In this document: positions 1 to 7,672 of the stretch, piece after piece
Layout of the letters: every line of letters begins with the position of its first letter
Numbering within the stretch: position 1 is the first letter of the stretch
Source of the DNA: Prevotella sp.
Lineage (GTDB): Bacteria > Bacteroidota > Bacteroidia > Bacteroidales > Bacteroidaceae
Assembly (NCBI GenBank): GCA_016291495.1
Contig: JAEEXI010000009.1
Location: forward strand, 24,616 to 88,615
DNA length: 64,000 bases
Direction: 5' to 3'
Program-made: the position numbers and the translations under genes
Notes under the pieces: model-generated
Seen by the model: only the letters and a program-made list of their open reading frames with translations
What the model was told of the DNA's origin: nothing
The model's database searches: none

Positions 1-1
1 T

Positions 2-3000
2 GGCGACGACAGCCACAAGTTCCAAGGCACCTTCGACGGCGGTGGCTACACCATCAGCGGCATACGCATCTATAATGATAACAGCTATCAGGGCCTCTTC
101 GGCTATATCGGCAGCGGCGGCACCGTCAAGCGCGTCACACTTGCCGACGCCCGCATCACAGGTTACGACAACACCGGCGGCATCGCGGGTAATATCTTCA
201 AGGCCACCATCGAGGACTGCACCGTAGGTGCCAACGTCTGCATCCACGCCGTAAAGAACGGCGCCTACTACCACGGCGGCATTGTAGGCAATAATGAGGC
301 AACCGTGAATCGGTGCATCAGCCGCGCTACCCTTACCATCAAGAGCGGCGTGACTGGCTGCAGATACTTCGGCGGCATCGTGGGCTTTAACAACGGTGTT
401 AACGGCGGCACCATCTCCGACTGTATCGCCCTCGGCGTCACTATCCCCAACGTCAACGACCGCGGTGCTATCGTCGGCTGGAACAACAAAGGCACCCTCA
501 CTCATAACTACTACTACAACTGCAAGGTGGCCAGCAGCAGCGTGACCCCTTCCGGCGTAGGCATCGGCACCAACGGCAGCACCGCCACCAGCGACGTGGC
601 CGGCGCCCGCGCCCTCTACATCATCACCCTCGGCACCGACGTCACTCTGGTGCGCAGCGGCACGGACCTGCCCAGCACTAACAACAAGACCAACAAAGTC
701 TACGACAACGGTGCTGACATCGGCGGCGTGCCCTACGGCTACGAGGGGGCGACAATCACCCTCGGCTACAGCGGCATAGGCTATCAGGTGAATTCCTACA
801 CCGCCACCGCCGGCACCATCGATGGCAACACGCTCACCATGCCCGCTGAGGCCGTCACCGTTACAGCCAACACTACCGACCTCTGGGGCGTAGAGTCTGG
901 CTGCGACGGCACTACTGCCGCAAAAGCCTACACCATCACCACCACCGCAGGCCTCGACCTGCTGGCCACGCTGGTGAACAGCGGCAACGACTTCAAAGGC
1001 AAGTTCTTCCGTCTGGGCGACAATATCACCTACGACCACACCACCGACTGGAACGATGCCAACAGCGAAGAGAACAACTACACAGCCATCGGCGGCAATT
1101 ATAACGGTAGCGATAAATTCTTCCGCGGCACCTTCGACGGCCAGGGTCATACCGTCAGCGGCATCCGCATCTACAAGGACGGTGTCACCGAAACGAACAG
1201 CGAACAGGGCCTTTTTGGATGTACTTGGGGGGCTACCATCAAGAACGTCATCCTGGCCGATGCCCGCATCACCGGTAAGCAATTAGTTGGCGGCATCGCG
1301 GGATATATTACAAAAAGCGGCGTCAATGGTGGCATCGTGGAGAACTGTCGTGTAGGCAGCGATGTTACCATCCATGCCGTAATTGACGATGCTCGCCATC
1401 ACGGCGGTGTGGTGGGCGTATGTGAAAACGGTACCATCCGCGGCTGTGTCAGCGCCGCCACCCTCACCGTGGCTAGCGGTCTCAATAATATCTATGAATT
1501 CGGTGGTATCGTGGGCAGGCTTGACGGCAATATGTCTGACTGCCTGGCCATCGGCGCCACCGTGCCTGCTGTCAATTCCTACAATGCTATCGCAGTAACT
1601 GTTGGCAGCAGCAGTCAAACCAACTGCTACTACCGCGACTGCACCGTGGGCGCCAACGCCCACCAGAGCAATGCCTACACCGTGAGCGCCGGCACCGACG
1701 TCACCCTGGCTCCCGCCGGCGATGCTGACAAGACTTACGAATACAACGGCATCAAGCGCTACGGCAGCGCCCTCTACTACGGCGGCGTGCTCTACGCCCC
1801 CGAGGACGCTGACGTCAGCCTCACCCTGAGCTATAGCGTACCGGCAGGCCTTACCCTTAGCTATGCCGCCAGCGCCGGCACCCTTACAGGCACCAGCAAC
1901 CCCTATACCCTCACCATGCCCGCCGAGGATCTCACCATTAATGCCTCCCTCTGCGTCAACTACATCGACGCCGACGGCACGGAGAAGAGCAACCCCTATG
2001 CTGACGTCACCTTCCTTCAGAGCAGCAACGAAGAAGTCTACCTCGGCACCGACGGCGAGGAACGCTGGTTCGCTGTCAGCGGCAACGTCAGCATCACCGC
2101 CAACTGGTCCCTCTCTTTCTACGGTGCCGCCCGCCTTATTCTCTGCGATGGCGCCACGCTCACCCTCAGCGGAAGCAATACCCTCAGTGTCAATGGCAAC
2201 CTCATCATCTACGGGCAGAGCCAAGGAACAGGCAACCTCACGGCCGAGGGCAGCGGCACGGCCATCAAGGTCAGTAAATCTGGTATACTCGCCGACGACG
2301 GCACGCTGACCATCAACGGTGGCAGCATCACCGCTCACTCCACGGGCAGCACGTGCATCGACGCCTATAACGCCGTCACCATCAACGGCGGCACCGTCAG
2401 TGCCACCAGCGATAACCAGTATGGTAACGGCATCATTTCCGGCCACGGCGACGTCACCATCAACGGTGGCACCGTCAACGCCACTGGCGGCGACCGTAGC
2501 CGCGGCATCAAGGCCACTAACGGCTCCATCACCCTCGGCTGGACCCGCCCCACCGACCGCATCACCGCCAGCAGATACTACGCCAACACCATCAGCATCA
2601 AGGATGGCCAGACGTTCACCGACGGCAGTGGTGCAGCCTATAGCGGCACGCTGAACAGTGACGAGATTTCCGCCATTGCCGGCCAGACGCTACAGCCAGC
2701 AGTGCCCGTCGCCTTTGCCAAGGAGGGCTATGGCACTGCCTACTACGGCCAGTACGACCTCGTGCTGCCTGCCGGCATGAAGGCCAAGATAGTAACGGAT
2801 AACAACGGCGACAAGCTGACTTACCAGACCATTGCCGACGGCGACGACACGAACAATAATGTAGTACCCGCAGCCACCGCCGTCATGCTGGAGGTGGCTG
2901 CCACCGACGCTAGTCAGACGCTGGGCGTGAGCATTGCCGACCCTGAGGCCTCTGCCATCACCGCCACCAACTACCTGCACGGCAGCGACGCCGCCACAGA

Positions 3001-3325
3001 GACCACCGGCGACGGCAAGCACTACAAGCTGTCGTACAACCAGAGCGGTACGGATATCGGCTGGTACTGGGGCGCCGACGGCGGCTCACCGTTCACCAGC
3101 GCAGCCCACAAGGCATGGCTGATGCTGCCGAGCACCAGCGCGCGCGAGTTCTTCGGTCTGCCCGATGACGAGGGAACGACTGGGATTATTACCATTGACC
3201 ATTCACCATTGTCCATTGACCATTTTGCCACTGATTGGTATATGCTTGACGGTCGCAAGCTGCAGGGCATGCCGACAAAGAAGGGCATCTATATTTATAA
3301 AGGTAAAAAGGTCGTACTGAAGTAA
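2..3325 (+). CDS. GLUG-motif cell-surface protein, 5' end outside window
   Basis: The reading frame is open from the first bases of the window, so the protein is truncated at its N terminus; about 1,107 residues are visible. It has two consecutive modules of roughly 300 residues, each with repeated GLUG-type segments (GTFDGxGxTxSGIRIY, GGIAG, HGGVVG, FGGIVG), typical of large secreted adhesin-like proteins in Bacteroidales. A region near 1.9-2.6 kb has VTINGGTV repeats like the beta-helical carbohydrate-binding segments seen in Prevotella surface proteins. The last about 30 residues (W-Y-x-L-D-G-R-K-L, then K-K-G-I-Y-I, then K-K-V-V-L-K) resemble a type IX secretion C-terminal signal, which fits the sprA gene in this window. 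Just before that tail a heptanucleotide repeat is translated as a TIDHSPL/SIDH peptide. The exact ligand is unknown. Confidence 0.85.
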   Translation, partial: GDDSHKFQGTFDGGGYTISGIRIYNDNSYQGLFGYIGSGGTVKRVTLADARITGYDNTGGIAGNIFKATIEDCTVGANVCIHAVKNGAYYHGGIVGNNEATVNRCISRATLTIKSGVTGCRYFGGIVGFNNGVNGGTISDCIALGVTIPNVNDRGAIVGWNNKGTLTHNYYYNCKVASSSVTPSGVGIGTNGSTATSDVAGARALYIITLGTDVTLVRSGTDLPSTNNKTNKVYDNGADIGGVPYGYEGATITLGYSGIGYQVNSYTATAGTIDGNTLTMPAEAVTVTANTTDLWGVESGCDGTTAAKAYTITTTAGLDLLATLVNSGNDFKGKFFRLGDNITYDHTTDWNDANSEENNYTAIGGNYNGSDKFFRGTFDGQGHTVSGIRIYKDGVTETNSEQGLFGCTWGATIKNVILADARITGKQLVGGIAGYITKSGVNGGIVENCRVGSDVTIHAVIDDARHHGGVVGVCENGTIRGCVSAATLTVASGLNNIYEFGGIVGRLDGNMSDCLAIGATVPAVNSYNAIAVTVGSSSQTNCYYRDCTVGANAHQSNAYTVSAGTDVTLAPAGDADKTYEYNGIKRYGSALYYGGVLYAPEDADVSLTLSYSVPAGLTLSYAASAGTLTGTSNPYTLTMPAEDLTINASLCVNYIDADGTEKSNPYADVTFLQSSNEEVYLGTDGEERWFAVSGNVSITANWSLSFYGAARLILCDGATLTLSGSNTLSVNGNLIIYGQSQGTGNLTAEGSGTAIKVSKSGILADDGTLTINGGSITAHSTGSTCIDAYNAVTINGGTVSATSDNQYGNGIISGHGDVTINGGTVNATGGDRSRGIKATNGSITLGWTRPTDRITASRYYANTISIKDGQTFTDGSGAAYSGTLNSDEISAIAGQTLQPAVPVAFAKEGYGTAYYGQYDLVLPAGMKAKIVTDNNGDKLTYQTIADGDDTNNNVVPAATAVMLEVAATDASQTLGVSIADPEASAITATNYLHGSDAATETTGDGKHYKLSYNQSGTDIGWYWGADGGSPFTSAAHKAWLMLPSTSAREFFGLPDDEGTTGIITIDHSPLSIDHFATDWYMLDGRKLQGMPTKKGIYIYKGKKVVLK
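3191..3229 (+). repeat. Heptanucleotide repeat inside the GLUG gene
   Basis: Five successive 7-nt units close to ACCATTG (ACCATTG, ACCATTC, ACCATTG, TCCATTG, ACCATTT). Because 7 nt x 3 frames gives 7 residues, the translated product is a 7-residue repeat (TIDHSPL, SIDH). It lies in the linker before the C-terminal signal-like domain. Confidence 0.8.
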
Positions 3326-3340
3326 TGTAAAAATGTAATA

Positions 3341-3580
3341 ATGATGAAAAATGCGATTAAGAGAGAGCAGAGCCCAGCTTGCTTGAGCTATGCCGAGCGT
3401 GAGCATTTTAGAGCAACGCTCAAAAAGCAACAATATATCCATCCTGCCATGCAGGTAGTGAAGATACAGGCTATGCGGATGTTGGCGGGTAGTAATCCCG
3501 ATGCACATGAACAATTGGGCGGCAATGGTCAGCTCGCCCCGATGTACAGAGACATAGACTGGGACTTTGACGACGAGTAA
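3341..3580 (+). CDS. Short conserved-type Bacteroidales protein, 79 aa
   Basis: A 79-residue protein 15 nt after the GLUG gene, on the same strand, ending in an acidic tail (DIDWDFDDE). Residues from about 29 (KKQQYIHPAMQVVKIQAMRM then LAGS) match the usual start of a family of tiny Bacteroidales proteins that begin MKK-x-Y-x-x-P-x-h-x-V-h and carry an LL/LAxS segment next to fimbrillin or cell-surface genes. The 79-aa form has about 26 extra N-terminal residues rich in E, R and S that look like an insertion. No signal peptide is visible. Function unknown; I see only the shared motif with the next short gene. Confidence 0.55.
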   Translation: MMKNAIKREQSPACLSYAEREHFRATLKKQQYIHPAMQVVKIQAMRMLAGSNPDAHEQLGGNGQLAPMYRDIDWDFDDE

Positions 3581-3613
3581 TCTCCGTTGTCAACCAACGT
3601 ACAGCAACTCCAA

Positions 3614-3656
3614 CGCCCCACCATCCTTTACGAATCACGACAGTGGGGCGCTTTTA
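3614..3656 (+). terminator. Rho-independent terminator
   Basis: Perfect 8-bp inverted repeat CGCCCCAC / GTGGGGCG with a 21-nt loop, followed by C and TTTT. It ends the transcript of the GLUG gene and the 79-aa protein. Confidence 0.65.
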
Positions 3657-3668
3657 TGTAAATCCATG

Positions 3669-3709
3669 TGTCACGTACCAGGTACCTGACATAAAGGTAC
3701 CTGACATAA
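3669..3709 (+). repeat. GGTACC-containing inverted and tandem direct repeats
   Basis: An imperfect inverted repeat TGTCAcGTACC / GGTACcTGACA (3669-3691) overlaps a perfect 15-bp tandem duplication AGGTACCTGACATAA (3680-3694 and 3695-3709). The second copy runs into a TAACTTTG promoter box, so the repeat is placed like an operator. Confidence 0.75.
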
Positions 3710-3714
3710 CTTTG
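3707..3714 (+). promoter_or_regulatory. Promoter -7 box TAACTTTG
   Basis: Exact match to the Bacteroidetes -7 consensus TAnnTTTG, 116 nt or more upstream of the next coding start; a weaker second box (TAACTTCG) follows at 3789-3796. Either could drive the short-protein/fimbrillin operon. Confidence 0.5.
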
Positions 3715-3788
3715 TCCTCTTTCTGTTAAATCTTTACCCCTTAACACTTTTTAGGGTGAGGGGCTGGCATTCATTAACGTTTTCTTTG

Positions 3789-3796
3789 TAACTTCG
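3789..3796 (+). promoter_or_regulatory. Promoter -7 box TAACTTCG
   Basis: Near-consensus TAnnTTTG box 40 nt upstream of the ATG of the 62-aa protein gene; most likely the proximal promoter for that gene and the fimbrillin gene behind it. Confidence 0.5.
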
Positions 3797-3835
3797 CACC
3801 TTGTAAACCAAAAACCGTTAAAAAAGAAGGTGGAA

Positions 3836-4024
3836 ATGAAGAAACGAAAAGTTTACGAGCGTCCTGCACTGCAGGCGATTGAACTGCGGCAGCGGACGGC
3901 GCTACTGACGACGAGTGGCGACGTGCCCGGCATGCCCGGCTATCCCGGTGGCGGTGACCCCTTAGGTGGTGGCGGATCACGTGAGATGGAGGAAGAAATC
4001 AATGAATTACTTAACCTTGAATAG
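3836..4024 (+). CDS. Short Gly/Pro-rich protein upstream of fimbrillin gene
   Basis: About 62 residues. I take the ATG at 3836 (MKKRKVYERP) over the GTG two codons upstream because family members start MKK. The sequence has Y-E-R-P-A-L-Q-A-I-E-L then ALLTTS, the same pattern as the 79-aa protein upstream, followed by a Gly/Pro-rich stretch (GMPGYPGGGD) and an acidic amphipathic C terminus. It lies 6 nt before the fimbrillin-like gene, so the two are almost certainly co-transcribed. No signal peptide. The pairing of this small family with surface lipoproteins is recurrent in Bacteroidales but its role is not established; a leader-like or peptide function is only a guess. Confidence 0.6.
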   Translation: MKKRKVYERPALQAIELRQRTALLTTSGDVPGMPGYPGGGDPLGGGGSREMEEEINELLNLE

Positions 4025-4030
4025 CAGACG

Positions 4031-5464
4031 ATGATGAAAACAATGAAACATATTATTTGGATGGCGGCCCTCGCACTGACGGCAGCCACATGGTCGGCCT
4101 GCTCCAGTGAGGATGAGCTGACAACCATCGAACAGCCAGCAGAACAACCCCGCACCTTTACCGTTACTACGACGCTCTCGCCGCGCAACGGCGGAATGCG
4201 TAGCACAATGACCGACGTAGGCGGAGCCACAGGCATCACAGCCGAATGGGAGGTAGGCGACCAGATAATGGTGGGCTACGAAAACACCAGCAATGAATTC
4301 GTGGATGCTACGGCAACTGTGACCGCTGTCGATCCCTCGACGAAGGCCGCCACCATCACCCTTACGCTGATCGACCCGAAGAACACCGGCGACATCCAAT
4401 TCTACTACCCCCGCAGTTACTGGTTGTGGACGAAGGACGCAAACACCGACCAGGTGGGCACTTTGGCCGACATCAACCAAAACTTTGCTGCTATCACTGG
4501 CTATGGCAAGATGACCGTCTCCGACTCAGGCGTCACCCTGCCTACCGGAATAACAATGGAGCCTCTGATGTGCATCTGGAAGTTCTCGTTCAAAGACGGC
4601 GAGAACAACATCACCAGCGCTATCACCAAGCTCGTCATCGACTTCCCTAAGATGGTCGACATGAGGTACGAAGTCACCCCCTCGTCGCAGAGCACTATCT
4701 ACGTGGCCATTTTCGCCCCCTTCGGCGGCTTCAGTGCCGAGCCCGTCAATATCTATGCCCAGACCGCATCGGGTTTCTATCGCAAGTCGGCGGCGAGTGT
4801 TACGCTAGTTGGCGGCAAGACGTACACCTCCAAGGACTTGGCGCTGAAGAAGGCTGAAGTCGGTAAAGTGTTTGGAGCCGACGGAAATATCTACGATAAT
4901 GCCACCGCTGCCAAAGCAGCAGGCACCACCGGCGTGGCCATGATTACCTATGTGGGCAGCGAGAACGGTGAGTCAGCACCCTACAATCACGGACTGGCCC
5001 TTGCCATGAGCGATGCCAATAGCGGAAACACTTGCCAATGGAAGACATCGAACACTGATGCCGGCCATACCAAGCAGAGCGGCAGTTTTACTACCGAGAG
5101 CGGTCTGCAGTACAACGATGCAACGCACAACAGCGACACCTATCCTGCTTTCAAGGCTGCGATAGCAAATAATAGCACCGCATTGCCCACTGGCTGTTCC
5201 GCCTGGTTCCTTCCCTCAGGTTACCAATGGAATCAGATGATCAACGCTTGCAAAAATGTGCTAGGCGCTAATAACAACTATACGGATCTTCGCGACGGTT
5301 TCAGTACTCGCGGAGGATCGAATTTGCAGTCGGGCCTCTACTGGTCGTCTTCTGAGTACAGTGACAAAGGTGCGTGGTTCTTCAACTTTAGCGCCGGTCA
5401 AGGCCATTGGTATAGTCACAATAAATACAACGAAGACTATGTCCGTTCAGCCCTCGCTTTCTGA
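4031..5464 (+). CDS. Fimbrillin-family surface lipoprotein
   Basis: A 477-residue lipoprotein. The N terminus is a lipoprotein signal with the lipobox WSAC (Cys about 24), followed by SSEDELTT, a Ser/Asp-rich surface-export style linker. The middle (about 50-280) has the beta-sandwich pattern of Mfa/FimA-like fimbrillins (WEVGDQIMVGYEN, IQFYYPRSYW, TYTSKDLALKKAEVG). The last about 100 residues (AWFLPSGYQWNQM, YWSSSEYSD, YVRSALAF) match the DUF1566-like C-terminal domain common on fimbrillin-related proteins. It follows the short Gly/Pro-rich gene by 6 nt and is closed by a strong terminator. It probably acts as a fimbrial or surface-attachment subunit; which fimbrial class is not clear from sequence alone. 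Confidence 0.8.
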   Translation: MMKTMKHIIWMAALALTAATWSACSSEDELTTIEQPAEQPRTFTVTTTLSPRNGGMRSTMTDVGGATGITAEWEVGDQIMVGYENTSNEFVDATATVTAVDPSTKAATITLTLIDPKNTGDIQFYYPRSYWLWTKDANTDQVGTLADINQNFAAITGYGKMTVSDSGVTLPTGITMEPLMCIWKFSFKDGENNITSAITKLVIDFPKMVDMRYEVTPSSQSTIYVAIFAPFGGFSAEPVNIYAQTASGFYRKSAASVTLVGGKTYTSKDLALKKAEVGKVFGADGNIYDNATAAKAAGTTGVAMITYVGSENGESAPYNHGLALAMSDANSGNTCQWKTSNTDAGHTKQSGSFTTESGLQYNDATHNSDTYPAFKAAIANNSTALPTGCSAWFLPSGYQWNQMINACKNVLGANNNYTDLRDGFSTRGGSNLQSGLYWSSSEYSDKGAWFFNFSAGQGHWYSHNKYNEDYVRSALAF

Positions 5465-5544
5465 ACCCCGGATATGTCTGGGAACAGGTGAGTGACATCA
5501 TCCTTGACCCCGACGGACTGGGCGACGGTGACATCTTGAGATAA
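5440..5544 (+). CDS. Possible 34-aa ORF overlapping fimbrillin 3' end
   Basis: An ATG inside the last codons of the fimbrillin gene, in another frame, opens a 34-residue ORF (MSVQPSLLNPGYVWEQ then an acidic tail SDIILDPDGLGDGDILR) that ends just before the terminator. The acidic, Gly/Asp-rich ending recalls the short proteins upstream. It could equally be the remnant of a frame-shifted C terminus or chance. No homologue recognised. Confidence 0.25.
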   Translation, partial: CPFSPRFLNPGYVWEQVSDIILDPDGLGDGDILR

Positions 5545-5573
5545 TCCGCCACATCAACATCGTGGAATAACGT

Positions 5574-5606
5574 CATCCGCAGGACTCACCTCCTGCGGAT
5601 GTTTTT
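5574..5606 (+). terminator. Strong rho-independent terminator
   Basis: Perfect 11-bp inverted repeat CATCCGCAGGA / TCCTGCGGATG with a 6-nt loop, followed by TTTTTA. It separates the fimbrillin operon from the accessory cassette. Confidence 0.85.
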
Positions 5607-5643
5607 ATAGTAAAATAATTCTCAAATCAAAAAACTAAAAACA

Positions 5644-6152
5644 ATGAAAACAGAAAAAAAGAAACTACGGGTTTCAACAGTGAGTCAGAGAACGAAGTAA
5701 TTAACCGCCTGCTTGAGCAGCTGCATCAGGCAGGCTATGACCGATATGGCAGCCACATCCATATCGTAGTGGTGTCGTCGGGCGCGCAGTATGTGGATAA
5801 ACAGTTTAACTATGGGAAGACCCTCCCCAATCCATCCTGTGCAGCGAAGGAGAAGGGCACAGGGGAATTGCCTGGTGAGCTCAGCACTCCCGAGGCGATG
5901 GCGCTTTGGAAGAAAGCAATGTCGAAAGGATGGATAGACGAACGATACCAGCCGAAACTATCCCTCACCAAGTCGGCCATCTTAGCCTTTGAAATGGCAA
6001 ACAGGTTAGGTATTCAGGAAAGATGGAAGGTTTTCGAACAGTTCTGGAATCGCAAAAATATGCGAAGTAACTATAATAATGCACTTCTACAACGCCAGTC
6101 GCTCATCTTCCAAGACGAAGTGAAAGCACTATTCTCAGGCACTTTAGACTAG
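5644..6152 (+). CDS. Conserved-looking hypothetical protein read through a -1 frameshift
   Basis: The body (clear coding sequence to 6152, ending ...VKALFSGTLD) has no ATG in its own frame; that frame is open from 5619 and already looks coding from 5661 (ETTGFNSESENEVINRLLEQ). The only well-placed ATG, at 5644, is in the next frame and would stop after 18 codons. The two frames join exactly at GA[A AAA AAG], a canonical -1 slippery heptamer; slipping there gives one 169-residue protein MKTEKKETTGF... Alternatives are loss of one A from the A7 run or a sequencing error. The C-terminal half is helical (SILAFEMANRLGI, WKVFEQFW, NNALLQRQSLIFQDEVK). No family recognised. It is the first gene of the VapE/HU cassette. 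Confidence 0.55.
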
Positions 6153-6155
6153 TTG

Positions 6156-6186
6156 CGTAACTACCACCGTAACTACTGCGTAACTA
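6156..6186 (+). repeat. Three CGTAACTA iterons upstream of the VapE-like gene
   Basis: CGTAACTA occurs at 6156-6163, 6168-6175 and 6179-6186, i.e. at 12- and 11-bp spacing, about one helical turn each. The array runs up to the -33 region of the promoter of the VapE-like gene, as expected for an operator or initiator-binding site. Confidence 0.75.
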
Positions 6187-6207
6187 GTGCGATTCATTCC
6201 TTTTTTG

Positions 6208-6215
6208 TATCTTCG
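6208..6215 (+). promoter_or_regulatory. Promoter -7 box TATCTTCG
   Basis: Near-consensus TAnnTTTG box 19 nt upstream of the ATG of the VapE-like gene and about 20 nt downstream of the last CGTAACTA iteron. Confidence 0.5.
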
Positions 6216-6234
6216 CCCCCAAAACATTTAAGTT

Positions 6235-7536
6235 ATGGGCGAGAAGAGAGCAAAAGCGAAGAAGGAGCGTAAAGCGAACTGGAAAGAGGTGTATGCGACG
6301 GTGGACGACATCAAGGCGTTTCTCGGCGACAGGCTGTTCCTGCGGCACAACGTCATCACGGGTAGGGTAGAGTATCGGGAGCCTTCCATCTATCCCCCTA
6401 ACTTAGGGGGAGAAGGGAGGCCTGAACAAGCGCACTTCGGGGACGGATACATGCCCGTCAACGACCGCCTAGTGAATTCGCTGTGGGCGGAGATGTCGAA
6501 GCAGAAACCAGTGCGCGTGCAGGACATCTATCGCGTGATAGAATCGGACTTCGTGGCTGACTACCACCCGTTCCGGTTCTACCTGGACCGCCTGCCGCCG
6601 TGGAACGGCGAGGACCATATCCTCGCCATGTCGATGTCTGTGCAGGTGAAAGGGGGCGTCGATGAACAGCTGCGCTTCGCGGAGTACCTGAAGAAATGGC
6701 TGGTGGCGATGGTGGCGGGGTGGATTGACGACACGGTGGTCAACAACGTCATCCTGGTACTGATAGGTGAACAGGGCTCGTACAAGACGACATGGTTCAA
6801 CTACCTGCTGCCGCCCGAGCTGTCGGGCTACTTCTATACGAAGACGAATGCCAACCGCATGGGACGTGACGACCTGCTGACACTGGCGCAGTATGGGCTG
6901 GTGTGCTGTGAGGAGCTGGACACCATGCGACCGTCGGAGCTGAACCAGCTGAAGGCGGCGGTGACGATGCCCGCCATCGACGAGCGGGCGGCGTATGCCC
7001 ATTTCCATGAGCACCGGCAGCATATCGCGTCGTTCTGCGGAACGGGCAACAACCCGCAGTTCCTCACGGATCCGACGGGCAACCGGCGGTGGCTGCCGTT
7101 CCGGATCGACAGTATTATGTCGCCGCGCGACAACCCCTTCGACTATGTGGGCATCTACTCGCAGGCGTATGCCCTCTACCGGCAGGGCTTCCGCTACTGG
7201 TTCTCGCAGGGCGAGATCGAGCAGCTGACGGCGCATAACCGGTCGTTTGAGATCCCCCATCTGGAGAGTGAACTGGTACATCTGTACTTCCGCAAGCCGA
7301 TGGGCGTGGAAAGCGGCATCTTCATGAGCGTGGCGCGTGCCATGCAGATCATCAGTGCGAACATCTCCCAGAAACTCAATGCGGTGTATCTGGGCCGTGC
7401 CTTCGTGGAGCAGGGCTTCCAGCGCGTGAAGTCAAACGGTCAGCGCGGCTATATCGTAGAACTGCGAACGGGTGAGGAGATACAGCGCCTGCAGCGGCAG
7501 ATGGCCGATGAGGGTGACGTGGACAGTGGACAGTAG
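6235..7536 (+). CDS. VapE/VirE-type P-loop ATPase (virulence-associated E family)
   Basis: A 433-residue protein of the VirE/VapE superfamily, helicase-like P-loop ATPases found in phages, satellites and genomic islands. Visible are the Walker A GEQGSYKTT (about 178-186), Walker B YGLVCCEELD (about 220-229), and the downstream FCGTGNNPQFL and TGNRRW arginine motif (about 268-286). There is no primase domain in front; the protein is about the length of the ATPase domain alone, whereas many Bacteroidales relatives carry an N-terminal primase-type domain. A palindromic segment (CCCCCTAA-C-TTAGGGGG) is inserted in frame near residues 54-62 and is translated NLGGEG. The gene lies between the frameshifted protein and a DUF4248 gene. 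A role in replicating or mobilising a small element is inferred; despite the name there is no evidence of a virulence role. Confidence 0.8.
   Translation: MGEKRAKAKKERKANWKEVYATVDDIKAFLGDRLFLRHNVITGRVEYREPSIYPPNLGGEGRPEQAHFGDGYMPVNDRLVNSLWAEMSKQKPVRVQDIYRVIESDFVADYHPFRFYLDRLPPWNGEDHILAMSMSVQVKGGVDEQLRFAEYLKKWLVAMVAGWIDDTVVNNVILVLIGEQGSYKTTWFNYLLPPELSGYFYTKTNANRMGRDDLLTLAQYGLVCCEELDTMRPSELNQLKAAVTMPAIDERAAYAHFHEHRQHIASFCGTGNNPQFLTDPTGNRRWLPFRIDSIMSPRDNPFDYVGIYSQAYALYRQGFRYWFSQGEIEQLTAHNRSFEIPHLESELVHLYFRKPMGVESGIFMSVARAMQIISANISQKLNAVYLGRAFVEQGFQRVKSNGQRGYIVELRTGEEIQRLQRQMADEGDVDSGQ
6394..6410 (+). repeat. In-frame palindromic insert in VapE-like gene
   Basis: CCCCCTAA C TTAGGGGG, a perfect 8-bp inverted repeat with one central base followed by GAAGGGAGG, inside the coding frame. 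A related element (AACCCCCT / AGGGGGTT) sits inside dapF. Confidence 0.75.
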
Positions 7537-7617
7537 GACAGTACATTTCACAAACTCCTCACGGGTACGTACACGCACGTACGCGATATATTTTCAGAAT
7601 TCTACTGTCCTACTGTC
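7529..7617 (+). repeat. 15-bp inverted repeat around the end of the VapE-like gene
   Basis: GACAGTAGGACAGTA at 7529-7543, overlapping the stop codon, is perfectly complementary to TACTGTCCTACTGTC at 7603-7617. Both arms are parts of short 7-8 nt periodic runs. The 59-nt loop contains ACGTAC-type palindromes. It could form a large hairpin between the VapE-like and DUF4248 genes. Confidence 0.7.
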
Positions 7618-7672
7618 TTAGTGTCCAAGGTTAAGGAGATAGAAGGAGATAAATGAAGATAGAAGAAGCCTT

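Noticed and set aside
1283..2446. Long minus-strand frame (387 codons) opposite the GLUG gene
   Set aside because: Composition is Ala/Gly/Val-rich and it is the antisense shadow of a GC-rich repeat gene with a strong protein signal on the plus strand; no start signal or family match.
6235..7536. Virulence function of the VapE-like protein
   Set aside because: The name is historical; the sequence shows a replication-type P-loop ATPase and nothing points to virulence.
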